Positions 9,127 through 17,794 of a stretch of DNA of 64,000 bases are shown one piece after another. Numbering within the stretch: position 1 is the first letter of the stretch; each line of letters opens with the position of its first letter. The stretch covers positions 62,001-126,000 of the forward strand of contig NZ_MCNV01000017.1 in the NCBI RefSeq assembly GCF_001718195.1. Direction: 5' to 3'. The notes under the pieces are model-generated. The model was not told where the DNA came from. It searched no databases and saw nothing but the letters and a program-made list of their open reading frames with translations. The translations under genes were made by a program, and so were the position numbers. This stretch comes from Paraburkholderia nodosa. GTDB lineage: Bacteria; Pseudomonadota; Gammaproteobacteria; Burkholderiales; Burkholderiaceae.

Positions 9127-10067
9127 GGGCTCACCTCCGGCCGCTGCGGTGGACCGACGAGCAGGAGGACCAGGGTCACGGCAAGCGAAGGCAGCAGCGC
9201 GGCTTCAATGATGATGATCCACAGCTTCGCCCAGCCATCGGGGTACGCGAGAAACGCTCCCGCCACGACGGCGCCGAGCAGGCCAAGCGCGATGAACACC
9301 GCCGGCCCGACGATAAGGACGGCGCGCAGCCAGCGCCGGCTGACCGGCGGCGCATCGCGCAAACCGGACATCATGACGAGCAGCCACATGGCCGCAATCA
9401 CTGTGGCGCCCTGGAACTTGCCACCCGGATGATCGGCGCCGACCCAGAAAATGTAGATGCCGATCACGACGCCGATCGGCGGCAATACACGCGCGAGATA
9501 CACCAGAATGTCGTTGGGACTCACCCCCTGCGCCAGTCCCGGCCTGCCGCCCCAGCAACGGTCCGGCGCCAGCGACCAGACGCCGACCACGCCGAACAGC
9601 AACACGATGGCTTCCAGCAGCGTGTCGATCGCGCGGAATGACAGCAGGACGGCCGTGATCGGGTTGCCGACGCCAGTGGCCTGAATGTGTCGCGCCACCT
9701 CGGGCGCCAGGCTCGGCGCGGGGTCCGGCAAGCTCAACAGGCTCACGGCAATCACGACGGCGACCGCCGTGGCGGCCACGCCTGCCGCGACACGCATCGC
9801 GAGGCCCGGCGTTTCTGCCTGGGCCGCCGCTTCAGTGACCTCGAGCCGCGACGCCGCGCGGATCAGCAGCGCGCCGGTCAGGCCCGCACCGATGGCCGCT
9901 TCGGTCAACGCGACGTCGACAGCACGAAGCACTAACCAGGCCAGCGTGAGCAGCAGGCCGTAAGGAATGAATCCGGCGACCGCGGCGAACGTATCGCGCA
10001 CGACGACCGTCCAGAGCGCAAGCGCCAGCAACAGGATGCCGATACCGACGGAGATCGCGGCGATCAT
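9123..10067 (-). CDS. mrpB: Fused MrpA C-terminal (MbhD/MbhE-like) and MrpB antiporter subunit
   Basis: 314 residues. The first about 170 residues resemble the C-terminal part of MrpA: a DUF4040/MbhD-like segment (LRAVDVALTEAAIGAGLTGALL) and an MbhE-like segment (TVLLSFRAIDTLLEA type). The rest is MrpB: NDILVYLARVLPPIGVVIGIYIF followed by GADHPGGKFQGATVIAA, the MrpB glycine-rich signature. No NuoL-like N-terminal domain of MrpA precedes it; that role must fall to the two D-type subunits. The start is the ATG overlapping the MrpG stop by 4 bases; longer readings are out of character. Confidence 0.85.
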   Translation of the reverse strand: MIAAISVGIGILLLALALWTVVVRDTFAAVAGFIPYGLLLTLAWLVLRAVDVALTEAAIGAGLTGALLIRAASRLEVTEAAAQAETPGLAMRVAAGVAATAVAVVIAVSLLSLPDPAPSLAPEVARHIQATGVGNPITAVLLSFRAIDTLLEAIVLLFGVVGVWSLAPDRCWGGRPGLAQGVSPNDILVYLARVLPPIGVVIGIYIFWVGADHPGGKFQGATVIAAMWLLVMMSGLRDAPPVSRRWLRAVLIVGPAVFIALGLLGAVVAGAFLAYPDGWAKLWIIIIEAALLPSLAVTLVLLLVGPPQRPEVSP

Positions 10068-10357
10068 GCACGCTCCTCCTGCCGGCGCGCGGCGCGCGCG
10101 ATGAGCTGCGACACATCGGACGACGTCAGCATCACCAGCAGCCAGACCACGATCAGCTTGAGGGCGATCACGATGTGACCCGTCTGTGGCAACAGCCCCA
10201 GCACCACCATGCCCAGGCCTAGATTGTCGGCCTTGGTCAACGCGTGCAGCCGCGTGTACGTGTCCGGGAACCGCAACAGCCCGACTGTGCCGGCCACGAA
10301 AAAGACAATGCCGGCCAGCATGGCAATGATCGTGAAAATATCGGCTGCGGCTTTCAT
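10064..10357 (-). CDS. mrpG: Mrp-type antiporter subunit G
   Basis: 97 residues with three helices. The motif VGLLRFPDTYTRLHALTKADNLGLG is the standard MrpG/PhaG signature (G-x-x-R-x-P-D-x-Y-x-R-x-H-A). The start overlaps the MrpF stop by 4 bases and the end overlaps the next gene by 4 bases. MrpG is a small structural subunit of the antiporter membrane arm. Confidence 0.92.
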   Translation of the reverse strand: MKAAADIFTIIAMLAGIVFFVAGTVGLLRFPDTYTRLHALTKADNLGLGMVVLGLLPQTGHIVIALKLIVVWLLVMLTSSDVSQLIARAARRQEERA

Positions 10358-10638
10358 TTCCGGTCCTCTTTCGCGATATCGCCTTCTGCCTGACGATCGG
10401 CCTTGACGAAGGCGACCGACGCGAACGCCGCAAGCACGGCGAGCGTCAACGCCACATCCACGACAGCCTCGACGCCGCTTGCCGTGCCGACCAGCAGCAA
10501 CGCCGCGATCCCTCCCGTGCCGAACAGTTGCGCGGCCATCATGCGGTCGGCGCGCGTGGGCCCGCGCAGCACCGACAGCAGGCCCACGGCCACCATCAGC
10601 AGCACCAGCGCGCAAACGGCGATGAGCACGTCAGCCAT
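10354..10638 (-). CDS. mrpF: Mrp-type antiporter subunit F
   Basis: 94 residues, three helices. The family motif is visible as LLSVLRGPTRADRMMAAQLFG (R-G-P-x-x-x-D-R), followed by the conserved second helix and VVDVALTLAVLAAFASVAFVKA with the membrane Asp. The chosen ATG lies inside the end of the MrpE gene (8-base overlap). The polar tail of about 17 residues is typical. The frame extends further upstream, but only through MrpE coding sequence. Confidence 0.9.
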   Translation of the reverse strand: MADVLIAVCALVLLMVAVGLLSVLRGPTRADRMMAAQLFGTGGIAALLLVGTASGVEAVVDVALTLAVLAAFASVAFVKADRQAEGDIAKEDRK

Positions 10639-11158
10639 GACGTTCACCGCTGACCAGCGCGCCCGCGAGGCGCCGTTCTTCGTCCGCCAGTTGTTCGTCG
10701 ACCCGCTTCGAGGTGTCGAGGCAGTGGTAAACGAGCCCGTCCGCGGTCTCATCTACCGGCAGCGACCCCGGCAAGAGACTCGTGATGATGGCGAATCCAT
10801 TGCGCGCCGTTCCCGGCGGAAAACCGACACGATAGACCACGATACCGGGCCGCAAAGGCAGGCGCGGGTCCAACGCGCGGCGCGCCACGTCGATGCCCGC
10901 GAGCAGGGACTGCAAGAGGAAATGCGGAACGAAGACGAGTAAGGCGCCGAGCCGTACCCTTCCCGCGACGGGAGGCAGGAGCCGCAGGCTCATCTGCGTC
11001 GCGACGAGCGTCGCGATCAGGCCGCAGACGAGATCGGCCGGCTTCACGCTCGGCATCAGGATGATCCATAGCGCGAGAAAGCAAACCGCGCGTGTCAGCG
11101 CGACGCGCCAGTGCGAACGCCAGTCGAGCAGGAAAGCACGAAGCGTTGGTGAGCTCAT
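10631..11158 (-). CDS. mrpE: Mrp-type antiporter subunit E
   Basis: 175 residues. Two or three N-terminal helices and a soluble C-terminal domain agree with MrpE (about 160 residues). The stretch SLLAGIDVARRALDPRLPLRPGIV and the later ITSLLPGSLPVD are conserved MrpE features, and the ending has the usual H-C-L-D pattern. A strong GAGGAGG lies 10 bases before the ATG, so translation of the Mrp module starts afresh here. The gene begins 82 bases after the stop of the RND permease gene, with no obvious terminator between. Confidence 0.9.
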   Translation of the reverse strand: MSSPTLRAFLLDWRSHWRVALTRAVCFLALWIILMPSVKPADLVCGLIATLVATQMSLRLLPPVAGRVRLGALLVFVPHFLLQSLLAGIDVARRALDPRLPLRPGIVVYRVGFPPGTARNGFAIITSLLPGSLPVDETADGLVYHCLDTSKRVDEQLADEERRLAGALVSGERHG

Positions 11159-11239
11159 GGAAGATACGCCTCCTCTATCGAAAAACCAGCGAGCGCGAAA
11201 ACGGCGGGCGTCAGCCGGATGGCGTCAGGCCCCGGCGGC

Positions 11240-14200
11240 TCACGTCGCCCCGCTCGCTATCCCCGACGACTGCGACGGCGGCCGGTCTTCCTTGCCAAAC
11301 ACCACCATGTACAGGGCCGGCAGGAACACGAGGGTCAGCAGCGTCGCGACCAGCAAGCCGCCCATGATCGCGAAGGCCATGGCGCCCCAGAACACCGTAG
11401 GCGCGATCGGGATCAGGCCAAGCACGGTCGAGATCGAGGTCAACATCATTGGCCGGATGCGCGATGTGCCCGACGCGACAACGGCCTCGAGTACGCCCAT
11501 GCCCTCGTGTCGAAAAGTCTCGATCTGCACGATCAGGATCAGGCCGTTCTTGGCGATCATGCCGATCAACGCAAGAATGCCCAGAATGGCGACGAAACCA
11601 AGCGGCCGGTTGAAAACCAGCAGTGCGAGCACCACGCCGATCAGGCCCAATGGCATCACCGAGACCACCATGGCCAGGCGCCTGAAGCTCACCAGCAGCA
11701 GCATCATGCTCGTCAGCATCAGCACGATCATCACCGGGACCACGGCAAATACCGAGGCTTGCGAAGTCGCGCTTTCCTCGAAGATGCCGCCAGTCGCGAC
11801 GTGGTAACCCTTGGGAAGCTTCGCGTTGAACGCATCGATTTTCGGCGCGAGCGTTGCGACGACTTCGTCGGGCAGCTCGCCATGCATCACGTCGGCGCGC
11901 ACCGTGAGCGTCGGCACACGGTTTCGCCGCCATATCAGCGGCGACTCCTGTTCCTCCGTGAACGTCGCGAACTGACTGAGTGGAACCATGCGCCCGCTCG
12001 GCGTGGGCACCTGCAGCGTACTCAGTGACTGCACCGTCAGCGGCTGCTCTTCCTGCGCGCGCGCCACGACGTTGACGAGGTAGATGTCGTCGCGTATCTG
12101 CGTGAGTGGCGTGCCGGTAATGACGGTGTTCATGATGGCGGCCAGCGCGGCGGAACTCACGCCGAGCTGACGCGCTTCATCCTGGTTGATGTGGATGCGG
12201 ATCTGCCGGGCCGGCTCCATCCAGTCGAAATTGATGTGGCGCGTTCGCTCGTCGGAACCCACGATACCGGCCAGATCGAGTGCGGCCCTGCGCACCTGCG
12301 CCGGGTCGGGCCCCGAGACGCGATACTGCAGCGGCCACCCCACCGGCGGTCCCAGTTCCAGCGGCGACACGCGGGCGACGATACCGGGGAACTGCTCGCT
12401 CAGCGTCTTCTCCAGTTTCAATTGCAGCCGGTCGCGCGCCTCGAGACTTTTCGCGACCACGATGACCTGTGCGAAAAACGGATTGGGCAACTGAACATTG
12501 AGGGTAAGAATAAAGCGCACTGCGCCGCGGCCCACATAGCTGCTGAAGTGATCGACATCGGGATCGCTTTTCAGAATGGCTTCGAGTCGCGCGACCTGGT
12601 CCGCGGTCGCGTGGATGGACGCGTTCTGGCGCAAGGTCAGATCCACCGTCAACTCCGGCCGGTCCGAGGCGGGAAAGAACTGCCGCGGCACGAACCGGAC
12701 GAGGAAGATCGACACCACGAACGCCGCAAGCGTGACGGCAATCGTCAACCACCTGAGCCGCAGCGCGCCGCGCAGGAAGCGGTCATAGGCCATGAGCATC
12801 TTGCCGGGCTTGCGCGGCTCTTTTTCGGCCTTGGGCGCTTTCAGGATTGCCACACCGACGAGCGGCGAGAAAATCACCGCACCGAACCACGACGCGAGCA
12901 GCGCGATGGCGACTACCGCAAAAATAGAAAACGTATATTCGCCGGCCGAACTCTTTGCGAAGCCAATCGGCACGAAACTGGAAATCGACACGAGCGTGCC
13001 GATCAGCATTGGCGCGGCCAGCGTACGGTACGCGAACGTCGCCGCCTGATCCTTGCTGTCACCGGCGGCGAGGCGGTTGATCATGGCGTCGACGGTGGTC
13101 ATGGCGTCGTCGACCAGCAAGGTCAGCGCGATGATCAGCGCGCCCAGCGAGACCCGGTGCAGGTCGATGTGCACGACGTCCATGATCCCGAAGACAATCG
13201 CCAGCGTCAGCGGGATAGACAATGCCACTACCGTCCCCGGCCGTATGCCCAGACTCACGAAGCTGCACACCAGGATGATGATGATCGCCTGCCAGAGCGA
13301 CGCCATGAAGTCGTTGATCGCCACGTCGACGGTATCTGACTGATTGGCGACCAGGAACGGCTCGATGCCAGCGGGCAGGTTCGCGGTGGCGTCGGCCATC
13401 TCGGCCTTCAGGTTGCGACCGAGCGCCAGTATGTCGCCCGAATCGCGCATGGCGATCGCGAGGCCGATGGCCGGCCTGCCGTTGACGCGGAACATTGGCT
13501 GTGGAGGGTCGGCGAAACCGCGTCTCACGGTGGCGATGTCGCCGAGGCGAACGATGCGCCCTCCCAGCACGAGGTTGACATTCTCGATGTCGCGTTCGGA
13601 ATCGAAGGCGCCCGTCACCCTGAAGAACACCCGCTCCTGCCCGGTTTGCAGGACGCCGGTCGGCCTGATGAGATTTTGCGCTCTCAATGCGGCGACGATG
13701 GTCGGGTAGTCCAGACGCAAGCCCGCCAGACGGGTGGTCGAGAATTCGATGTAAATCTGTTCGTCCTGAGCGCCCAGGACCTCGATCTTCGAGACGTCCG
13801 GCACCAGCAGCAGGCGCGAGCGAATCGCCTCGACGCGATCGCGCAACTCGCGCATGTTGTAGCCGTCGGCGGTGAAGCCGTAGATGATGCCGTAGGTGTC
13901 GCCGAAGTCGTCGTTGAAGAACGGCCCGAGCGTTCCCGCCGGGAGCGTTTGTCGCATATCGTCCACGTTTTTGCGAACCTGATACCAGACGTCCTGGACT
14001 TCGGAGGGTGGCGTGGACTGCAGAAGATCGACGAAGATTGTCGTCTGACCCGCTGTCGTATAGCTGCGTATGCGATCCAGGTGACGGGTCTCCTGCAACG
14101 TGCGTTCGAGCCGCTCGGTCACCTGCGAGAGCGTGTCGTCGACAGTGGCCCCCGGCCACGCAGCGGCCACCACCATGGTGCGGAATGTAAAGACCGGATC

Positions 14201-14317
14201 TTCGGCGCGCCCCAACCGCAAGAATGACAGGGTTCCCGCGACCAGCGCAGCGATCATGAGGAACACGACCAGGGGGCGCTTCGAAAGCGCCCACTCGGAT
14301 AGATTCGGGCCAATCAC
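11240..14317 (-). CDS. RND multidrug/solvent efflux permease (AcrB/TriC-like)
   Basis: 1025 residues, the normal size for an HAE1-type RND pump: 12 helices and two large periplasmic loops. The proton relay is intact, with Asp403 and Asp404 in TLLVDDAMTTVDA (helix 4) and Lys923 in GMIAKNGLILI (helix 10). The N-terminal LSEWALSKRPLVVFLMI and QTTIFVDLL resemble the TriC and MexK-like branch rather than AcrB proper. The start is a GTG whose bases overlap the adaptor stop (GTGA). It forms the inner-membrane part of a tripartite pump with the adaptor upstream and the outer-membrane factor about 5.7 kb downstream. The substrate cannot be read from sequence. Confidence 0.92.
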   Translation of the reverse strand: MIGPNLSEWALSKRPLVVFLMIAALVAGTLSFLRLGRAEDPVFTFRTMVVAAAWPGATVDDTLSQVTERLERTLQETRHLDRIRSYTTAGQTTIFVDLLQSTPPSEVQDVWYQVRKNVDDMRQTLPAGTLGPFFNDDFGDTYGIIYGFTADGYNMRELRDRVEAIRSRLLLVPDVSKIEVLGAQDEQIYIEFSTTRLAGLRLDYPTIVAALRAQNLIRPTGVLQTGQERVFFRVTGAFDSERDIENVNLVLGGRIVRLGDIATVRRGFADPPQPMFRVNGRPAIGLAIAMRDSGDILALGRNLKAEMADATANLPAGIEPFLVANQSDTVDVAINDFMASLWQAIIIILVCSFVSLGIRPGTVVALSIPLTLAIVFGIMDVVHIDLHRVSLGALIIALTLLVDDAMTTVDAMINRLAAGDSKDQAATFAYRTLAAPMLIGTLVSISSFVPIGFAKSSAGEYTFSIFAVVAIALLASWFGAVIFSPLVGVAILKAPKAEKEPRKPGKMLMAYDRFLRGALRLRWLTIAVTLAAFVVSIFLVRFVPRQFFPASDRPELTVDLTLRQNASIHATADQVARLEAILKSDPDVDHFSSYVGRGAVRFILTLNVQLPNPFFAQVIVVAKSLEARDRLQLKLEKTLSEQFPGIVARVSPLELGPPVGWPLQYRVSGPDPAQVRRAALDLAGIVGSDERTRHINFDWMEPARQIRIHINQDEARQLGVSSAALAAIMNTVITGTPLTQIRDDIYLVNVVARAQEEQPLTVQSLSTLQVPTPSGRMVPLSQFATFTEEQESPLIWRRNRVPTLTVRADVMHGELPDEVVATLAPKIDAFNAKLPKGYHVATGGIFEESATSQASVFAVVPVMIVLMLTSMMLLLVSFRRLAMVVSVMPLGLIGVVLALLVFNRPLGFVAILGILALIGMIAKNGLILIVQIETFRHEGMGVLEAVVASGTSRIRPMMLTSISTVLGLIPIAPTVFWGAMAFAIMGGLLVATLLTLVFLPALYMVVFGKEDRPPSQSSGIASGAT

Positions 14318-15408
14318 CTGGCTGCCTCGGTCCAGTTAATTTTCTGTCCCGGCCGCAATGCCTGCACGCCGGCAGTCACGACCACGTCGCCCGTGTTGAG
14401 ACCTTGCGACACCTCAACGCGGTCCTCGCCATATGCCTGAAGCTCGACCTCACGCGCCGAAACCGTCCCTGTCTTCGTATCGACCACCCAGACCGCCGGC
14501 TTCCCTCCTGGCTGGATCAGGGCGCTCGAAGGAATTTCGATGGCCGCCGCGCGCGGGAGCGTCATGTGGCCAATGACCGTACTGCCAAGGCGCATGGCTG
14601 CCGGCGGATTGAGGACTTGAACCCGGACCGCAAAGGTTCCGGTCACCGGATCGGCGCGGGGCGATACTTCGCGCACCTTACCAACAGCGGTGACCTCGGG
14701 GTTGCTGGCAAGCGCGATGACGATGTCGGGACTGGCCGGCGCGACGTCCTTGATCGCGGCGGGCACATCGAATACGGCATCCACCGCGCCCTCGCGAGCG
14801 ATCTGCACGATCATGCGGCCAGCCGGAACCACCTCGCCCGGCTCCGCTCCGCGCGCCGTCACCACGCCGGCTACGTCGGAAACGAGGTCGGTATAGCTGA
14901 GCCGGTTCTGCGCGATGTTGACCAACGACTGCGCCGAATCGACTTGCGACTGGGTGATCTTTGCCATCGCTTCCGACTGCTCGAACGAAGCACGCGACAC
15001 GGCATGCTCCGCAAGCAGATCGCGCATGCGGGTGAACATGGTGCGCGCTTCCAGGGCCTGTGCCTGCGCGGCGGCCAACTGTGCCCGAGCGGACTGCAGG
15101 CTGCTTTCCTCGTTCATCCGGTCAAGCCGCGCCAGTACCTGGCCCGCCTTGACACGGTCCCCGACATCGACGTTGCGGGACGTCATTCTTCCGTCGATAC
15201 GGAACGATTGATTGATCTCGGCCTGCGCCTGCAATCTTCCGGTCAAGGCGATGGTCGCTCCGGCCTCCTGCTTTTCTACCCTGACGACGCGTACCGGGCG
15301 CACTTCCGTCACCTGCGCCTCTTCGCCCTTACGGCAGCCCGCCAGGAGTCCGCCCGCCGCCGTTAGACACAGCGCACACAGCGTCACGGCCAAAGGCCGC
15401 GACACCAT
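14314..15408 (-). CDS. RND periplasmic adaptor lipoprotein (membrane fusion protein)
   Basis: 364 residues. The signal peptide ends in a lipobox (GGLLAGC), as in AcrA-type adaptors. The order is lipoyl half-motif (VDVGDRVKAGQVLARLD), a coiled-coil hairpin (residues about 95-150, including FEQSEAMAKITQSQVDSAQS), second lipoyl half (VVTARGAEPGEVVPAGRMI), beta-barrel and membrane-proximal domains. It bridges the permease and the outer-membrane factor. The start is the ATG after GCAGGTCGA; a 45-codon extension upstream would bury the signal peptide. The permease gene overlaps by 4 bases. No TetR or two-component regulator adjoins the operon. Confidence 0.92.
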   Translation of the reverse strand: MVSRPLAVTLCALCLTAAGGLLAGCRKGEEAQVTEVRPVRVVRVEKQEAGATIALTGRLQAQAEINQSFRIDGRMTSRNVDVGDRVKAGQVLARLDRMNEESSLQSARAQLAAAQAQALEARTMFTRMRDLLAEHAVSRASFEQSEAMAKITQSQVDSAQSLVNIAQNRLSYTDLVSDVAGVVTARGAEPGEVVPAGRMIVQIAREGAVDAVFDVPAAIKDVAPASPDIVIALASNPEVTAVGKVREVSPRADPVTGTFAVRVQVLNPPAAMRLGSTVIGHMTLPRAAAIEIPSSALIQPGGKPAVWVVDTKTGTVSAREVELQAYGEDRVEVSQGLNTGDVVVTAGVQALRPGQKINWTEAAR

Positions 15409-15550
15409 TCGACCTGCAGCATGATTCGCAAACACTGGCGTATTCCTCTGGATCCCTGGACAGGTTGCCCGTGTCCACCGTGAAATGGCTTCGCGCCCTG
15501 TTGCGGCCCCGCCGGGCGTGCCGGTGTATTCATCCGAAAACAACGACGAT

Positions 15551-15793
15551 TCAAGCGCTAGAACTCGACGACACCGGGCGACGTTCCAGACTGACGATGA
15601 ACACCACGATCGGAATGACGTTGGCGAACGTCACGATGGTGTTGATGAACGCGGCCTGCTTCACGCCGCGAAGAATGAGGAAATGAAACAGCGAGATGTC
15701 AGCCGACGCCACGACGATGGCCGTGCCCACCACGCCGCCGACTACCCTCGCGGTCAACTGCACGGGACTCATTTTCTGCCCGGTATCGGCCAT
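15551..15793 (-). CDS. Small two-helix membrane protein, unknown function
   Basis: 80 residues with two hydrophobic helices (about residues 14-35 and 48-70) and a Ser-rich tail (SSSSSA). A GAGGAA lies 4 bases before the ATG, which supports a real gene. I recognise no family. It sits 142 bases upstream of the RND adaptor gene and 58 bases downstream of a lipoprotein gene, all on the same strand, so it may be the leading part of the efflux operon. A role as a small accessory subunit is only a guess from position. Confidence 0.6.
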   Translation of the reverse strand: MADTGQKMSPVQLTARVVGGVVGTAIVVASADISLFHFLILRGVKQAAFINTIVTFANVIPIVVFIVSLERRPVSSSSSA

Positions 15794-15851
15794 CGGTTTC
15801 CTCGGTTCGACACTTCGTTTTATCGAGAGGTCAACGACACCTGCGTTCACT

Positions 15852-16313
15852 TCATCGCGTCACGCGCACCGAGTTGTTGCCGAGCAGCACACGCACGCGG
15901 TCACCCGGAACGAACTGCTGATCCGCATCCTGGACAATCGACATCAGTTGCCCCGAATCCAGACGCACGACGATTTCAAGGGCTTGCCGCTGCGTGACGC
16001 GCTGCTCGACGGCATTGCCCGCCGCGCCGCCCAGCACGGCGCCGCCGATGCCCGCCGCTACGGCACCCGTGCCGCGCCCGATGTTGCTGCCAGCCGCGAT
16101 GCCGCCAAGCGCGCCGCCGGTTATTGCGCCAATGCCCGTTGGACCAGGCTGGATCGTGACGGGCCGCACGGATTCGACCGTACCGAGTTCGACCACCATC
16201 ACCTGCTGCGCCTGGGCCGGCGAGAAGACAGAGCCCGAAGTTGGCGCCTCGCAACCGGAAAGCGCGAACGAGGCGACTACAGAGCCAAGAAGTGTTGCAG
16301 CGAGAAAACGCAT
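15852..16313 (-). CDS. Glycine-zipper outer-membrane lipoprotein (SlyB/Pcp-like)
   Basis: 153 residues. The signal peptide ends in ALSGC; the mature part begins with a short polar segment and then a glycine-zipper 2TM region (GAITGGALGGIAAGSNIGRG with GAVLGGAAGNAVEQ), followed by a beta-rich C-terminus (EIVVRLDSGQLMSIVQDADQ and FVPGDRVRVL). This is the SlyB/Pcp pattern of outer-membrane lipoproteins that stabilise the envelope and are often induced by stress or low magnesium. The ATG follows GGGGAA by 5 bases. It is the first gene of the minus-strand block. Confidence 0.88.
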   Translation of the reverse strand: MRFLAATLLGSVVASFALSGCEAPTSGSVFSPAQAQQVMVVELGTVESVRPVTIQPGPTGIGAITGGALGGIAAGSNIGRGTGAVAAGIGGAVLGGAAGNAVEQRVTQRQALEIVVRLDSGQLMSIVQDADQQFVPGDRVRVLLGNNSVRVTR

Positions 16314-16993
16314 GACATTTCCCCTAATGCGGCGCATTGCGGATTCGCTAATCTATTCGGCCTGTTTGCTAACGATTCCACGCATAGTCATTAGCGAACA
16401 TTCAGCCAATACGTACGCGGAGCATTGTCTTTTGCCGTCCATCCTCCGAATACCTGACGAACATTATGGAATACGATCCGCACAGATGTATTCAACGTGC
16501 CATTCGTTCGAAAATGGTTCAGCGATTCAATGTGGGGCGCATTTTTTATCCATCTGCTTCGGCTTATGTCTCTTACCGGTGCTGAACAAAATCCACGCCT
16601 GGTGCAGTTCTGGAAACGGCAATACGCCGATTGCGCCCTCATTTTCGTCGCGCAAGCGGAGCGACTGATGCCTCAGGTATAGACAGGTGCGCTGGTCGAG
16701 ATCCAGCACAATGCGTCGACGGCAATGACAAGCCGGGTTCGATCGCGATTGCGACGCGTCGCTGGTTCTTGATCGGCTAACTACCACGAGATGCGTTAGC
16801 GGCTATAAATTTTTCTCTTTCCTCCGATCTGTTTTATCGTCTGAAACACGTTGCCGCATTGCGTCGTCGCTCAGCCGTTCAATATATTGGGCTCCTGATT
16901 ATTTACTATTGACTACGGGCACAAAAAGGGAGAGCGTATCCCTTGGCATCAGGTTCGCTGTTGTCTCGATCAGACCAACAATCCGAGGTAACC
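16314..16993 (+). other. Intergenic region between divergent genes, no gene found
   Basis: About 680 bases separate the lipoprotein gene from the channel gene. The region is clearly richer in A and T than its neighbours, most so around 16795-16925. Short open frames here have no ribosome site, no recognisable motif and unusual composition, so I call none. It must hold the promoters of both divergent units; a TTGACT at 16908 could be a -35 element for the plus strand, but no good -10 sits at proper spacing. Confidence 0.5.
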
Positions 16994-17794
16994 ATGTGGA
17001 TCTTCCGTGTCGATGAACCTCGTCTCGGGGTCATCCGTATTCGAGAATGGCGCCGTCGCGCGCATCACACCATCGGCCTTCTCGTCATGCTGCTGGGCGG
17101 CGCCACCATCGGGCTGATCGCCCTCGATCAGTCCAGCAACGCTTTCCCCGACAAACTGTTTACGGCTCTTTGGAACGGAGTCAATCTCATTACGACACTC
17201 GGCGCCTTCAGCGAATTCAGTCCGCCTCAAAAGGGCTTCATGCTTCTGGCCATGGTCGCGACACTGCTGATCGGCGGGTTCGCAGTTTCTAGACTCACAG
17301 GCATGCTTTCGGGCGATGACGTGATGGCTTATCGGGAGAACAGAATCATGGAACGCAAGCTCGAGCAACTCGCCAATCATGTCGTGGTGGTTGGATTCCA
17401 TTCTCTCGGAGAGCGGGTTGCAGACTACCTGCATGAGGAGGGAAACACCGTGCTCGTACTCGTGGGCGATCAGGATCAGGCCAACCGGGCAACGGATTGC
17501 GGGCATCTGGTCGTACTCGGCTCGCCGGACGCCTTCGACGAAGTGCTCAAGCGTGCGCGACTCGACAGCGCGAAAGCCATGTTCGTCACGACACCCGACA
17601 GCAATAACAATCTGGCAATCACCCTGCTGGCCCATACGCTCAACCCGTCGCTCGCCATTGCCGTACCGGGCGAAAACCCCTTGCGAAAAGGGCTGCTGGA
17701 GAACGCTGGCGCGACCAACGTCGTCATCGCCGACGACATTATCGCCAAAGCACTGGTCACCCGGACTACGACTGCAGCGGAGGCCGCACGATGA
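16994..17794 (+). CDS. TrkA-N domain protein with two-helix channel-like N-terminus
   Basis: 266 residues. Two helices (about 24-46 and 77-97) flank a pore-loop-like segment, ITTLGAFSEFSPP, followed by a Rossmann RCK/TrkA-N domain from residue 120 (HVVVVGFHSLGERVADYL, then VLVLVGD and VVLGSPD). The layout is that of RCK-gated potassium channels, but the selectivity filter TVGYGD is not conserved (LGAFSE) and the nucleotide loop reads GFHSLG. It may be a channel with altered selectivity or a regulatory subunit. The start is the ATG 4 bases after GAGGTAACC. The stop overlaps the start of the SulP gene (ATGA), so the two products are probably made together. Confidence 0.75.
   Translation: MWIFRVDEPRLGVIRIREWRRRAHHTIGLLVMLLGGATIGLIALDQSSNAFPDKLFTALWNGVNLITTLGAFSEFSPPQKGFMLLAMVATLLIGGFAVSRLTGMLSGDDVMAYRENRIMERKLEQLANHVVVVGFHSLGERVADYLHEEGNTVLVLVGDQDQANRATDCGHLVVLGSPDAFDEVLKRARLDSAKAMFVTTPDSNNNLAITLLAHTLNPSLAIAVPGENPLRKGLLENAGATNVVIADDIIAKALVTRTTTAAEAAR

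Noticed and set aside
12191..13339. 382-codon open frame opposite the RND permease
   Set aside because: Antisense shadow; Arg/Asp/His-rich composition unlike any real gene in the window.
16391..16682. Small open frames in the region before the channel gene
   Set aside because: No ribosome site, no family resemblance and composition unlike neighbours; treated as non-coding.
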